Part shown: one piece after another, positions 27,352 through 38,847 of the stretch | Layout: every line of letters begins with the position of its first letter | How positions within the stretch are numbered: the stretch's first letter is position 1 | DNA from: Bog-473 sp963737745 | Lineage (GTDB): Bacteria; Actinomycetota; Acidimicrobiia; Acidimicrobiales; RAAP-2 | Direction: 5' to 3' | NCBI GenBank assembly: GCA_963737745.1 | Contig: CAVTTR010000002.1 | Span: 186,001-250,000 of the forward strand | DNA: 64,000 nt | Notes under the pieces: generated by a model | What the model was told of the DNA's origin: nothing | Databases searched by the model: none | The model's input: only the letters and a program-made list of their open reading frames with translations | Made by a program: the position numbers and the translations under genes

Positions 27352-30300
27352 CGGCGACCGATCTCCGGGTGGTGGCCGAGTCACCGGACGTCATCCTCAA
27401 TCCGAAATCCACGGGGTGGTACAAGGACGCGGTCATCTACGAGGTCCACGTCCGGGCCTTCCACGATGCGAACGGGGACGGCGTCGGTGACTTCCGAGGC
27501 CTCATCGACAAGCTCGACTATCTGGCCGAGTTAGGCGTTACCGCGCTGTGGCTCCTCCCGTTCTACCCCTCCCCGCTACGCGACGACGGCTACGACATTT
27601 CGGACTACCGCCAGGTCCATCCCTCGTACGGGTCCCTGCGCGACTTTCGCTTGTTCTTGCGCGAGGCGCACCGCCGCGGTCTGCGGGTCATCACGGAACT
27701 GGTGCTGGCTCACACCTCCGACGAGCACCCTTGGTTTCAACGGGCCCGCTTGGCCAAGCCCGGTTCGGTCCAGCGCGACTTCTACATCTGGAGCGACACG
27801 ACTGACCGCTTCTCGGGGGCGAGGATCATCTTCAAGGACTTCGAAGATTCCAATTGGTCGTACGACCCGGTGGCGCAGTCCTATTTCTGGCACCGCTTCT
27901 ACTCGCACCAGCCGAGCCTCAACTACGACAATCCGAGTGTGCGCCAAGCCATGTTGGACGTGGTCGACTACTGGCTCGCCATGGGAGTGGACGGCCTGCG
28001 CCTCGACGCCGTGCCCTACCTGTATGCCCGCGAGGGCACGACGTGCGAGAACCTTCCCGAGACGTTCGCCTTCCTGCGACAGCTGCGGGCCCACGTCGAC
28101 AGCCGCTTCGATGACCGGATGTTGCTGGCCGAAGCAAACCAATGGCCTGAGGACGCGGTGGCGTACATGGGTCAGGGCGACATGTGCCACATGGCTTTCC
28201 ATTTCCCGCTCATGCCCCGGATGTTCATGGCCGCCCGCCAGGAAGACCGCTTCCCTATGGTGGACATATTGGCCGAGACGCCGGCCACTCCGCCCGAGTG
28301 CCAGTGGGCGCTCTTCTTGCGCAACCACGACGAGCTCACCTTGGAGATGGTGACCGACGAGGAGCGGGACTATATGTACCGCGCCTATGCCCAAGACCCG
28401 CAGGCCCGGGTGAACGTGGGCATCCGCCGGCGCCTCGCGCCGTTGTTGGGCAACGACCGCAAACTGATGGAGATGATGAACGGCTTGCTCTTCTCCATGC
28501 CGGGGACGCCCATCATCTACTACGGCGACGAGATCGGTATGGGCGACAACATCTACCTGGGTGACCGCAACGCGGTCCGTACCCCGATGCAGTGGAACAG
28601 CGATCGCAACGCCGGCTTCTCGGCGGCGAATCCCCAACGGCTCTACCTGCCGGTCATCATCGACCCCGAGTACCACTCCCAGGCGGTCAACGTGGAGGCG
28701 CAAGAGGAGAATCCCAACTCTCTGCTCTGGTGGATGAAGCGGCTCATCGCCCTCCGCCAGCGTTACCAGGCCTTCGGCCGGGGCACTCTCGAAGTGCTCC
28801 GGCCCGACAATCGCAAGGTCTTCGCCTTCATTCGGCGCTTCGAGGAAGAGCGCATTCTGGTTGTGGTCAACTTGTCGCGCAACGTGCAGTGTGTGGAGCT
28901 CGACCTGGCGGAATTCCGCGGGGCCACGCCGATCGAGCTCTTCGGGAACTCGGAGTTCCCGTCCGTCGGCGACCTGCCGTACTTCGTCACCCTCGGTCCG
29001 CACGGCTTCTACTGGTTCTCTCTCGAGCAGAAGACGGACGAGTCCGCCCCATTGCGCCCCACCTTCGAGGTGCCGGGCGAATGGGACGAGCTCTTCTCGG
29101 GGGCGCCGCTGCGCGAACTCGAAGTCTTCCTCCCGGCCTACCTCGCCAACCGCCGGTGGTTCGGGCAAAAGGCGCGGAACATCACGAACGCCACGGTGGT
29201 CGACTACGTGCCCCTGGCCGCCAGCGCCGGCCGGCGCTCCGAGCCGGTCGCTTATCTCGTCATCGTGCAAGTGCAGTTGGATCACGGCAGCCCGGAGCGC
29301 TACTCACTTCCGCTGGCCTTCGCCACCGGGACCGAGGCCGAAGAACTCAACAAGTGGCATCCCGAGGCCGTGGTGGCCGACCTCAACGCAGCAGGGAAGT
29401 CGGGAGTGCTCTTCGATGCCGTGTTCGAGCCGGGCTTCACCAAGATGATGGTCGATCTCCTGGCCCGCCGGCGATCCATGGGCGGTTCAGGCGGCAAGCT
29501 CTTGGGCGTCCCCTCGCCGTCGCTGCGTCAGTTCGACGAGTTCCTGAGCGAGGACTACACACCGGTACCGCTGTCGGCCGAGCAGTCCAACAGCTCGGTT
29601 CTTCTCGGGAATCACGCCATCATGAAATTCATCCGACGCTTTGAGGAAGGGGTCAACCCGGGCGTCGAGGTCGGGCGCTTCCTGAGTGAGCGCGCCCGGT
29701 TCCCGTACGCCCCCCTCAGTGGCGGCAGCGTGGAATATCGCCCCGACACCCCGGGCTCGGCCTCGACGACCGTGGCCGTCCTCGAGGAGTTCATCTCGAA
29801 CGAGGACGACGGGTGGAGCTATGTGGTCGATGCTCTCACCCACAGCCTCGAAGAGGCACTGGCGCATCGCCAGGATGTCGAGCTGCGCCTTGCTCCACCG
29901 CGTCGCCTTTTCGCCCTCGAGCGCAGCGAGCTCGAGCCCGGACACCTTCTGGTGGGCGCCCACCTCGAGTGGGCCTCCCTTCTCGGCAAGAGGACGGCCG
30001 AACTCCACCAGGCCCTGACCTCGGATCACCGGGATCCCGATTTTGCCCCGGAACCGTTGACCGCGCTCGACCGCCAGGCGCTTTACCACGGGGCACGCAG
30101 CCTGACGCGGAAGGTCTTCCACGATCCGCGGACGCTGCCCGACCGATCCACCCGCCTCGAGCAGGTGCTCCAGCGCGAGAACGAGATCATCGATCGCATG
30201 CGGAAACTGAGCATGATGTCGATGCAGGCGCAGCGCATCCGCTGTCACGGCGACTACCACCTGGGTCAGGTCCTGTGGACGGGGAAGGACTTCGTCATCA

Positions 30301-30711
30301 TCGATTTCGAGGGGGAGCCCAGTCGTTCCCTCGGTCGGCGTCGGCTCAAGCGTCCCGCCGTGGTCGACCTGGCCGGAATGGTGCGATCGTTCCACTACGC
30401 CGGGTAGGACGGCCGCTCTCCGACTGAACCGCGATCTCGGGACATCCATGGCGTCGGTGGACCGGACCACCATCGACACCTGGTTGACCTTCTGGCACCG
30501 GTGGATATCGGGCGTCTTTTTGGATGCGTACCTCGAAGTCGCCGGTGAGGCGGAGTACCTGCCCCACGATCTGTCGCAGCTCACCCAGCTGTTCGACTTC
30601 TTCTTGCTGGAAAAGGCCATCTACGAGCTCGGTTATGAAACCAACAGCCGGCCGGACTGGGTCGACATCCCGGCGCGCGGGATTCTGGACATACTGGATC
30701 TCGGTTCGTGA
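27348..30711 (+). CDS. treS: Trehalose synthase-maltokinase fusion TreS-Mak (frameshift near end)
   Basis: The N-terminal GH13 TreS domain (about 1-565) interconverts trehalose and maltose: DGLRLDAVPY (nucleophile D220), LLAEANQWPED (E262), FLRNHDELTLEM (D328). The C-terminal maltokinase (Mak/Pep2) half begins around LPAYLANRRWFGQKARN and carries CHGDYHLGQVLW and VIIDFEGEPSRSL, the kinase catalytic and metal-binding loops. Together they make maltose 1-phosphate for GlgE. An extra base near 30400 stops the frame after SFHYAG, and the remainder (RTAALRLNRD to 30711) is in another frame. Corrected length is about 1120 aa, as in known fusions. Confidence 0.95.
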
Positions 30712-32867
30712 CGTCACGTACAGAGGTCACGTCCGGCGGGGCCGAGTTGCTCCAGCTGGCCGAGGTCTATGGGATTCAGCCGACCTACGGCGGCGCAGAC
30801 GGGAGCGACACACCGGACGGACGACGACACCCTCGTGGCCATTCTGCAGGCGTTGGGCGCGCCACTTGCTTCGCCGGCACAGGCCGCGGCCGCTCTCGCT
30901 GCACATGGCCAGGAGAAGGCGCGCCGTCACTTGGAACCGGTCCTCGTGCACCGGGTGGGAAGGCCCGCATCGCACACCTTGACGCTGCCCCGCTCGGTGC
31001 ACCCGCGCCAGGTGTGGTGCACCATCGAGCTCGAGAATGGAGAAGTCCGCCGCCAGTCGCTCTCGTCCGGCATCACGAACATGGCGGCTGGGACCCCATC
31101 GCATGGGCCGGCGCAGAACACCTATCGCTTCTCCTTGGAACCTGATCCGGCGCAACCACTCCCGCCCGGTTACCACCAGGTCATCGTGGAATGGCCGGGA
31201 GCAGATGTCAGGGCTCTGTTGATCGCCGCGCCACCGTGTCCCGACCCGGCGCGGGGCTGGGGGATCTTCCTGCCGTTGCATGCGCTGCGGACAGATGACG
31301 ACTGGGGCGTGGGCAGCTACACCGACCTGGCCGATCTGGGAGAGTGGATCGGCGAGCTCGGTGCGTCCATGCTCGGTGCGCTCCCGCTCTATCCGGCGTT
31401 CCTGGATCCGCCCGCCGACCCGAGCCCCTACCTTCCGGTGAGCCGGCTGGCCTACAACGAGGTCTTCGTCGATCCAACGTCGCTGCCCGAACTGGCCGAG
31501 TCGCCGGAGGCCCGACGACTGCTCGCTTCGGACGAGTTCCGCCGGCGCTTGGCCTCCGTGCACCGAGGCCCGCCTCGTCGACTACGAGGAAGTGGCACGT
31601 CTGCGGCGTCAGGTCCTCGCGCCGATGGCGGAGGTGCTGTTGAGCCGGCCGTCGAAGCGCCATGACGAGTTGACCTCGTTCACCGAGCGCCACCCCGAGC
31701 TCGTCGCCTACGCGCGTTTCCGGGCCGACCTCGATGCACGCACCCCCGGTGCGGCCGGCAACGACCGCATCGCCCAGCGGCCGCAGGAAGGTGCATCCTC
31801 GTTCGGCTACCACCTCTACGGCCAATGGGCCGCGGCCCAGCAGCTGACGGCCGCCGCCTCCGCCGCACCCCTCTACGCCGACCTTCCCATCGGTGTCCAC
31901 CCCGATGGATTCGATCCCATCTGGGCGCCGCAGGACTTCGTGACCGGGGTGCACGGCGGCGCGCCGCCGGACCTGTTCTTCGAGGGCGGTCAAGACTGGT
32001 CGTTTCCTCCTCTTCATCCCGAGCGGTTGCGAGAGGACGGATATCGCTATTTCATCGACATCGTGCGGCGGGCCTTCCGGCATGCCTCCTACTTGCGGGT
32101 CGATCACGTGATGGGCCTGCAGCGCATGTATTGGATCCCCGAGGGGTTCGATGCTCGTCATGGCGCCTACGTCTCGTCGCGGGCCGACGAGCTGCACGCC
32201 GTGGTCTCGCTCGAAGCACACCGGGCGGGCACGGTCGTCGTGGGCGAGGACCTCGGTACGGTGCCGGCCGGAGTGCGCGAGCGCATGACTCGCGATCACA
32301 TGTTGCGGTCCTGGGTCCTCCAGTTCGAAACGACGGAGGAAGATCCCTTGCCGGAGCCGCCGGCCCCCGTGTTGGCGTCGTGGGGCACCCATGATCTGCC
32401 GCGTTTTGGCGCCTACTTCGCCGGTCTCGACATCGACGAGAACGAGAGTGCGGGCCACCTGTCGGCCACAGGAGGCGACCTCGCAGCGCCACGAGCGCGC
32501 ACGCTGGCGCATCGCCATCACCAAGGCCAGTGGCGCTCTTGAAGAAGCCGGCGAGAGCGCCGACCCGGCCACCGCTGTCCTGCGCCGCTGTCTGGCTCAC
32601 CTGGCCCAGAGCGAGGCGGATCTGGTCATGGTGGACCTCGAGGAGTTCTGGGGAGAACGCCAGCCGCAGAATCGGCCGGGCACAGGGAACGAGGCCGCCA
32701 ACTGGCGGCGACGGGCCTCGCAGACGCTCGAAGAGGCGCGCCAGGACAAAGTGGCCAACGACTTCTTGCGGCAACTGAGTGAGCTGCGGCAACTGAGTGA
32801 GCTGCGGCAACTGAGTGACCTCGGCCAAGGCGTGGCTCCGGCGGATCGGGTGGGCGTGCTGCAATGA
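30708..32867 (+). CDS. malQ: 4-alpha-glucanotransferase MalQ (several frameshifts)
   Basis: A GH77 amylomaltase that transfers maltooligosaccharide chains. A GTG start at 30708 overlaps the treS-mak stop (GTGA). Motifs run in order: GWGIFLPLHALR, WGVGSYTDLADL, SPYLPVSRLAYNEVFVDP, YLRVDHVMGLQRMYW (catalytic Asp), VVVGEDLGTVP (catalytic Glu) and SWGTHDLPRF. The frame changes near 30805, 31560 and 32470, so four frames are needed for about 719 aa. An 18-bp triplicate encodes RQLSEL repeats in the last 40 residues. Three breaks make a true pseudogene slightly more possible here, but the catalytic parts are unspoiled. Confidence 0.9.
32769..32822 (+). repeat. Triplicated 18-bp direct repeat inside malQ
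   Basis: Three adjacent copies of CGGCAACTGAGTGAGCTG occupy 32769-32786, 32787-32804 and 32805-32822. The third ends GACCTC. They keep frame and encode RQLSEL, RQLSEL, RQLSDL. Near-identity at DNA level implies recent slippage expansion. Confidence 0.95.
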
Positions 32868-34781
32868 GCGCGGAGCGAAGTGCGAGCACCGAACAGGCGC
32901 CGGTCGCCGACCTTCCTCTCCGAGGACGACATCTACCTGTTCAACGAGGGCACCCACCGCCACCTCGGGGAGAAGCTCGGCGCCCACCCCCAACCCGGCG
33001 GCGGTGTCTCGTTCCGCGTGTGGGCGCCCAATGCGGTGCGGGTCGCCGTCATCGGCGACTTCAACGAGTGGAATGCGCGGGCCGACGTGCTCGAGGTGCG
33101 GGGAAGCTCGGGGATCTGGGAAGGAACGGTGGCCCAAGCCGCCCCCGGACACGTTTACAAGTTCGCCATCACGACCAAGGCGGGCGCGGTGCTCGAAAAG
33201 GCGGACCCCTTTGCCCGGTGCGCCGAACATCCGCCGCGCACCGGATCGGTGGTGTGGGATCTGTCCTACGAGTGGAGCGACGCCGCCTGGATGCAGTCTC
33301 GAGGTGATCGAATCCGTCTCGACGCTCCGATCTCGGTCTACGAGGTGCATCTTGGAAGTTGGCGCCGCGATCCGGCCGACCCGGCGCGCCTGCTCAGTTA
33401 CGCCGAGGTAGCCGAGCCCCTCATTCGCCACGTGCACGAGGCCGGATTCACCCACGTGGAGTTCCTCCCGCTGATGGAGCACCCCTTCTACGGCTCGTGG
33501 GGTTATCAGACCACCGGCTTCTTCGCCCCGACCCGGCGTTACGGCACGCCACAGGACCTGATGTTCCTGATCGATCAACTGCACCAGGCTGGGATCGGCG
33601 TGCTGTTCGACTGGGTGCCGTCGCACTTCCCCGAAGACGCCTTCGCCCTGGCCTCGTTCGACGGGACACATCTCTTCGAACATGCCGATCCGCGCCTGGG
33701 CTTTCACCCGGACTGGAAGAGCCTCATCTTCAACTACGGCCGTCACGAGGTCCGCAGCTTCTTGGCCTCTTCGGCCGAGCATTGGTTGTCGGCGTACCAC
33801 GTCGACGGTCTGCGGGTCGACGCGGTGGCCTCCATGCTCTACCTCGACTACTCGCGACGACCGGGGGAGTGGATCCCCAATGTCTACGGCGGACGTGAGA
33901 ACCTCGAAGCCCTCGAGTTCCTGCGTCAGTTGAACACGGGGATCTACGCCGACCATCCCGATGTGCAGGTGATCGCCGAGGAGTCCACTGCGTTCCCCGG
34001 CGTGTCGCGCCCGGTGCACGCCGGCGGTGTCGGCTTCGGCCTCAAGTGGGACATGGGATGGATGCACGACACGCTGCTGTACTTCAGTCGCGATGCCATC
34101 CATCGCCGCCACCATCACGACGAGCTGACCTTTCGCAGCGTCTACGCCTTCAGCGAGAACTTCATGTTGCCGCTCTCCCACGACGAAGTGGTCCACGGCA
34201 AGAGCTCGCTCCTGTCCAAAATGCCCGGTGACGATTGGCAGCGCTTCGCCAATCTCCGCCTGCTCTACGGCTATCAGTTCGGCCAACCCGGCAAGAAGCT
34301 GCTCTTCATGGGGGGCGAATTGGCCCAGCGGCGAGAGTGGGATCACGACGGCAGCCTGGACTGGCACCTCCTCGAGAGTGCGCCGCACCAGGGCATCCTG
34401 CGCTGGGTGGCCGACCTCAACCGCCTCTACCGCGCCCAACCGGCACTCCATGAGCGCGATACCGATCCCTCCGGCTTTGCCTGGACGCAGCCCAATGAGG
34501 CCGAGACCAGCTTGCTGAGCTTCCTACGGACCTCTGCCACCGGGTCCCCACTGCTGGTGATCTGCAACTTCACTCCGGTGCCCCGCTCCAACGTCCTGGC
34601 CGGTGTCCCGGACGGCGGCTACTGGGCCGAGCTGCTCAATAGCGACGCCGAGACCTACGGCGGAAGCGGCTGGGGCAATCTCGGCGGGGTCGAAGCCCAA
34701 CCCGTCCCGCTGCAGGGGATGCCCTGGACGCTCACCGTGACCGTGCCACCTCTGGGATGCGTATTCTTCGGACCGGGATGA
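32864..34781 (+). CDS. glgB: 1,4-alpha-glucan branching enzyme GlgB (N-terminal frameshift)
   Basis: GlgB introduces alpha-1,6 branches. An ATG at 32864 overlaps the malQ stop (ATGA) and reads MSAERSASTEQAPVAD. The frame changes near 32915 to LSEDDIYLFNEGTHRHLGEK. The GTG at 32880 is the alternative if no error exists. A CBM48 domain (SFRVWAPNAVRVAVIGDFNE) precedes the GH13 barrel, with VDGLRVDAVASML (nucleophile Asp), VIAEESTAFPG (Glu) and PLSHDEVVHGKSS. At about 635 aa it is the short type without the extra N1 domain. It shares a GlgE-operon context typical of actinobacteria. Confidence 0.95.
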
Positions 34782-36682
34782 CGTCGGCGTTCTCAATTGG
34801 GGCGGAGCCCGTCGACCAAGGAATGACACGTTTTCGGGTGTGGGCGCCCGAGCGGAGCCGGGTCGCGGTGTCCTTTCCGAATGACGGGCGCGTCGAAGAA
34901 CTCGCCCCGCTCGGCGGGGGCTATCACGGCGCGGTGGTGGAGGGGTGCGGTGTCGGAGATCTCTATCACTACCTGCTCGACGACGAGGGTCCCTTCGCCG
35001 ATCCGGCCTCGCGGGCCCAACCCGATGGCGTCCATGGCCCCTCACAGGTGGTCGATCTGCGCCAGCACCACTGGACCGACGCGGCGCACCGAAGCCGGCC
35101 GCTGTGGCAGCACGTGATTTCCGAGGTGCACGTCGGGACGGTGACGCCGGAGGGAACGTTCGACGGCGCCATATCCATCCTCGACGACCTGGTGGAAGTG
35201 GGGATCAGTGCGGTCGAGATCATGCCGGTGGCCCAATTCCCCGGGGCACGGAACTGGGGCTATGACGGGGTCTTTCCCTTTGCCGTGCAGAACTCCTACG
35301 GCGGCGCGGCCGGACTGCAGCGATTCGTCGACGCCTGCCATCTTCGCGGGCTCGACGTCATCCTCGATGTCGTCTACAACCATGTCGGCCCCGAGGGCAA
35401 CATCCTCGATGTGTTCGGTCCGTATTTCACCGACCGCTATCGCACGCCCTGGGGTCCTGCGGTCAATTTCGACGGAGCAGGGTCCGACGGGGTGCGGGCC
35501 TTCTTTTTGGAGAACGCTCGGCAATGGTTCACCGAGTTTCACATTGACGGTCTCCGGCTCGATGCGGTGCACGAGATCATCGACCGCAGCGCCGTTCCGT
35601 TCTTGCGCGAGCTGTCCGATGCGGTCAGTGACCTCGATCATGGGTTCTTGGTGGCCGAGAGCGCGGACAACAACCCGGGGCTTATCACGGCCCGCAGTGC
35701 GGGCGGGCTCGGGATGGACGCGCAATGGAACGACGACTTCCATCATGCGCTGCATGCGGCCATCACCGGCGAGCGCACCGGCTACTACGTCGACTACGGC
35801 CCGGTGGACGACATCGCCCGCGCCATGGACGAGGGTTTTGTCTACCAAGGAGAGCACTCGGCCTTCCGGAACATGAACCATGGCGGCCCGTCGGTGGGCC
35901 TCGCCCCCGAACGCTTCGTCGTCTTCGCCCAGAACCACGACCACATCGGCAACCGACCACGGGGTGACAGGCTGGTGACCTTGGTGACGTTGGCGCAGGC
36001 TCAGCTGGCGGCGGCGCTGGTCCTCCTGGCCCCCGGCGTGCCCCTGCTCTTCATGGGGGAGGAGTACGGCGACCCGGCACCATTCCCCTACTTCATCGAT
36101 CACGGCGACCCGGCCCTGGTCGAAGCGGTGCGCAAGGGGAGGGCCGAGGAGTTCGCCGGCTTCGCCAGCATGGGTGGTGTGCTCGACGCCGACGCGCCGG
36201 CCACGTTCGACGCGGCCCGCCTCAATCGTTCGTTGCGCCACCAGGGTGCACACCAGTTCCAGTGGGCGCTGCACCACGATCTCATCGATCTGCGCCGCAC
36301 GCACCCCGCCTTCGATCGCTCCTGGCGTCGCACGGCCCGGGCCTTCGCCTCGGCCGACGTCGTCACCTTGGTCCACGCCCAGGCCCACGACGCCCTCTTC
36401 GCCCTGTTCAACGTCTCGGCCGACGCCGTCGACGCCGTGGTGCCCGCGCCCCCTCTCGGTGCGCTCCCTCCGGGGGAGGGCGACGCCGCGGAGGGTGGCC
36501 CCAATGAGGCCGCATCGTCGTGGTCGAAGGTGCTCTCGGCCGGGGCCCGCGAGTTCGGGGGACCCGGGGACACGTTGCCCACCCTGCTCTCAGGCGGCGA
36601 CATCGCACCCCTCGGCCCCTGGGGATTCTGCGTGTATCAGCTCTCCGACCACCAGCTCTCCGAGAGCCCAGGTGCGGCGTGA
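34778..36682 (+). CDS. treZ: Malto-oligosyltrehalose trehalohydrolase TreZ
   Basis: TreZ (GH13) releases trehalose from maltooligosyl-trehalose. ATG 34778 overlaps the glgB stop (ATGA), giving 634 aa. After an N-terminal beta domain (TRFRVWAPERSRVAVSF) come EVHVGTVTPEGTFDGAI, EIMPVAQFPGARNWGYDGV, DVVYNHVGPEGN, IDGLRLDAVHEIID (catalytic Asp), FLVAESADNNPG (Glu) and FAQNHDHIGNRPRG. The C-terminal 120 residues are diverged and Ala/Pro/Gly-rich. Its usual partner TreY is not in the window, so the substrate source must be encoded elsewhere. Confidence 0.95.
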   Translation: MTSAFSIGAEPVDQGMTRFRVWAPERSRVAVSFPNDGRVEELAPLGGGYHGAVVEGCGVGDLYHYLLDDEGPFADPASRAQPDGVHGPSQVVDLRQHHWTDAAHRSRPLWQHVISEVHVGTVTPEGTFDGAISILDDLVEVGISAVEIMPVAQFPGARNWGYDGVFPFAVQNSYGGAAGLQRFVDACHLRGLDVILDVVYNHVGPEGNILDVFGPYFTDRYRTPWGPAVNFDGAGSDGVRAFFLENARQWFTEFHIDGLRLDAVHEIIDRSAVPFLRELSDAVSDLDHGFLVAESADNNPGLITARSAGGLGMDAQWNDDFHHALHAAITGERTGYYVDYGPVDDIARAMDEGFVYQGEHSAFRNMNHGGPSVGLAPERFVVFAQNHDHIGNRPRGDRLVTLVTLAQAQLAAALVLLAPGVPLLFMGEEYGDPAPFPYFIDHGDPALVEAVRKGRAEEFAGFASMGGVLDADAPATFDAARLNRSLRHQGAHQFQWALHHDLIDLRRTHPAFDRSWRRTARAFASADVVTLVHAQAHDALFALFNVSADAVDAVVPAPPLGALPPGEGDAAEGGPNEAASSWSKVLSAGAREFGGPGDTLPTLLSGGDIAPLGPWGFCVYQLSDHQLSESPGAA

Positions 36683-38803
36683 GGGTCTGGCCCGGAGGTC
36701 CCCATCCGCTCGGTGCCACCTGGGACGGCCAGGGGGTGAACTTCGCCCTCTTTTCCGAGAGCGCGCGGGCGGTGCAACTCTGCCTTTTCGACAGCGCCAC
36801 GGCGTCCGAGCCGACGGCGACCATCACCATGGGGGAGCAGACCGACAACGTCTGGCACGTGTACCTGCCCGACGTGCGGCCCGGCGCGCTGTACGGCTAC
36901 CGGGTCGATGGGCCCTACGAGCCGGAGCGGGGCCATCGATTCAATGCCAGCAAGCTGCTGATCGATCCCTATGCCAAGGCGGTGAGCGGGCCGATCCGCT
37001 GGAGCGACGAGCTGTTCGGCTACACCATCGGCGATCCCAAAGAAGATCTCTCGTTCGACAAGCGCGACTCCGCCGGCGCCATGCCCAAATGCCTGGTGGT
37101 GGATCCGGCCTTCACCTGGGATGACGACCGATCACCCGACACGCCCTGGAACCAGACCGTGATCTATGAGACCCATGTGCGCGGCATGACGGCCCGCCAC
37201 CCCGGCGTGCCCGAGCACCTGCGCGGCACGTATCTGGGGTTGGCTTCGGACCCCATCATCGATCATCTGTTGGAGCTCGGCGTGACGGCGGTCGAGCTCA
37301 TGCCGGTACATCACTTCGTCAACGATCGGCATCTGGTCGATCAGGGGCTGAGCAATTACTGGGGCTACAACTCGATCGGTTTCATGGCGCCCCATGTCGG
37401 CTACGCCACCGGGGGGCTCGGGCAGCAGGTGAGCGAGTTCAAGTCCATGGTGCGCACTTTGCACCGGGCCGGGCTCGAGGTGATCCTCGATGTCGTCTAC
37501 AACCACACCGGAGAGGGAAACCAGCTCGGCCCCACGCTCTCTCTTCGGGGTATCGACAACTCGGTGTACTACCGCCTCATGCCGGGTCAGCCGCAGTATC
37601 ACCTCGACTACACCGGCACCGGGAACAGCCTCAACATCCTCCATCCCGCGGGCCATGGGCCTGGTCACCGACAGCCTGCGCTATTGGGTGACCGACATGC
37701 ATGTGGACGGGTTCCGTTTCGACCTGGCTCCCGTGTTGGTGCGGGGGTACGAGGCCGGTCAGCCGAGTGCCTTTTTCGAGATCATCCAACAGGACCCCGT
37801 GCTTTCCAAGGTCAAGCTCATCGCCGAGCCTTGGGATGCCAGCCCCGATGGGTACCAGCTGGGACAATTTCCAACGGGGTGGTCGGAGTGGAACGGTGCC
37901 TTCCGGGACTGTGTCCGGCGTTTTTGGCGCGGTGACCCCGGGCAGGTGCCCGAGCTGGCATCTCGCCTGACCGGTTCGAGCGATATCTACGCCCCGAGCG
38001 GTCGCCGCACCTACGCCACCATCAATTTCGTGACCTGTCACGACGGCTTCACGTTGACCGACCTCGTCAGCTACGACGAGAAGCACAACGAAGCCAATGG
38101 CGAGGGGAACCGGGACGGGGCCCAGGACAACGCCAGCCGAAACTGGGGGGCGGAAGGGCCGACGGACTCGGCCCGCATTCAGCGCTCCCGGGACCGCATG
38201 AAGAGGAATCTGCTCACGACGCTGCTGTTGGCCGAAGGAGTCCCGATGTTGTTGGGGGGCGACGAGATCGGGCGCTCGCAACAAGGGAACAACAACGCGT
38301 ACTGCCAGGACAACGAGGTGAGCTGGTTCGATTGGGACGTGGGCGAATCAGGTTGGGACATGCGCGACTTCGTACGCGACCTGATCGCCGTCATGAAGGG
38401 CAATCCGATCCTGCGCCGCCGGGGCTTCTTCACCGGCACCGTGGTGCCCGGAACGAAGACCAAGGACGTGACCTGGATCCGGGCCAACGGCCAGGAGATG
38501 ACCGAGGAGGAGTGGGCCGATCCGAACAACCAGAGCATTGGCATGCTGCTCTTCGGACAGGCCGCCGACGAGGTCGACACCCGAGGGCGCTCCGCCCCCG
38601 CCGACACCCTGCTCCTCCTGCTCAACGCCGGCCCGCGGTCGCACTCCTACACGTTGCCCAACTTGGAGAATCCCGGAGTGTGGGAAGAGCTGATCAACAC
38701 GGCCCGGCCCGGACCCTCGGTGCGTCAGATGCGCAACGAAGCCGTAAACCTCACGGCGCACTCGAGCATTTTGCTGCGCCACACGGAACGAATCGAGGGC
38801 TGA
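36679..38803 (+). CDS. glgX: Glycogen debranching enzyme GlgX (isoamylase type, frameshifted)
   Basis: GlgX/TreX hydrolyses alpha-1,6 branches. The GTG at 36679 overlaps the treZ stop (GTGA) and begins VRVWPGGPHPLGATWDGQG. Motifs: FALFSESARAVQLCLFD (CBM48), QTVIYETHVRGMTARHPGVP, YWGYNSIGFMAPH, DVVYNHTGEGN. An extra base near 37650 separates SLNILHP from AMGLVTDSLRYWV. Then follow DGFRFDLAPVL (Asp), LIAEPWDASPDGYQ (Glu) and FVTCHDGFTLTDLVSYDEKHN. Corrected length is about 708 aa, normal for the family. It is the last gene of the glucan operon. Confidence 0.95.
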
Positions 38804-38847
38804 CCCACGAAATTGTCCGTGGTTTGCGCGGGTACGCTGGGAGCGTC

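Noticed and set aside
27576..29285. A 569-codon open frame on the minus strand
   Set aside because: It is fully antisense to the treS domain with no recognisable motif.
30708..32867. Reading the third glucan-operon gene as TreY
   Set aside because: The motifs (YLRVDHVMGLQRMYW, GEDLGTVP, THDLPRF) are those of GH77 MalQ and not of the GH13 TreY family.
32052..34451. A 799-codon open frame on the minus strand
   Set aside because: It is antisense to malQ and glgB, whose motifs are unmistakable, and its Val/Gly/His/Arg-rich translation is a GC-codon shadow.
35042..36388. A 448-codon open frame on the minus strand
   Set aside because: It is antisense to treZ, which has intact catalytic motifs.
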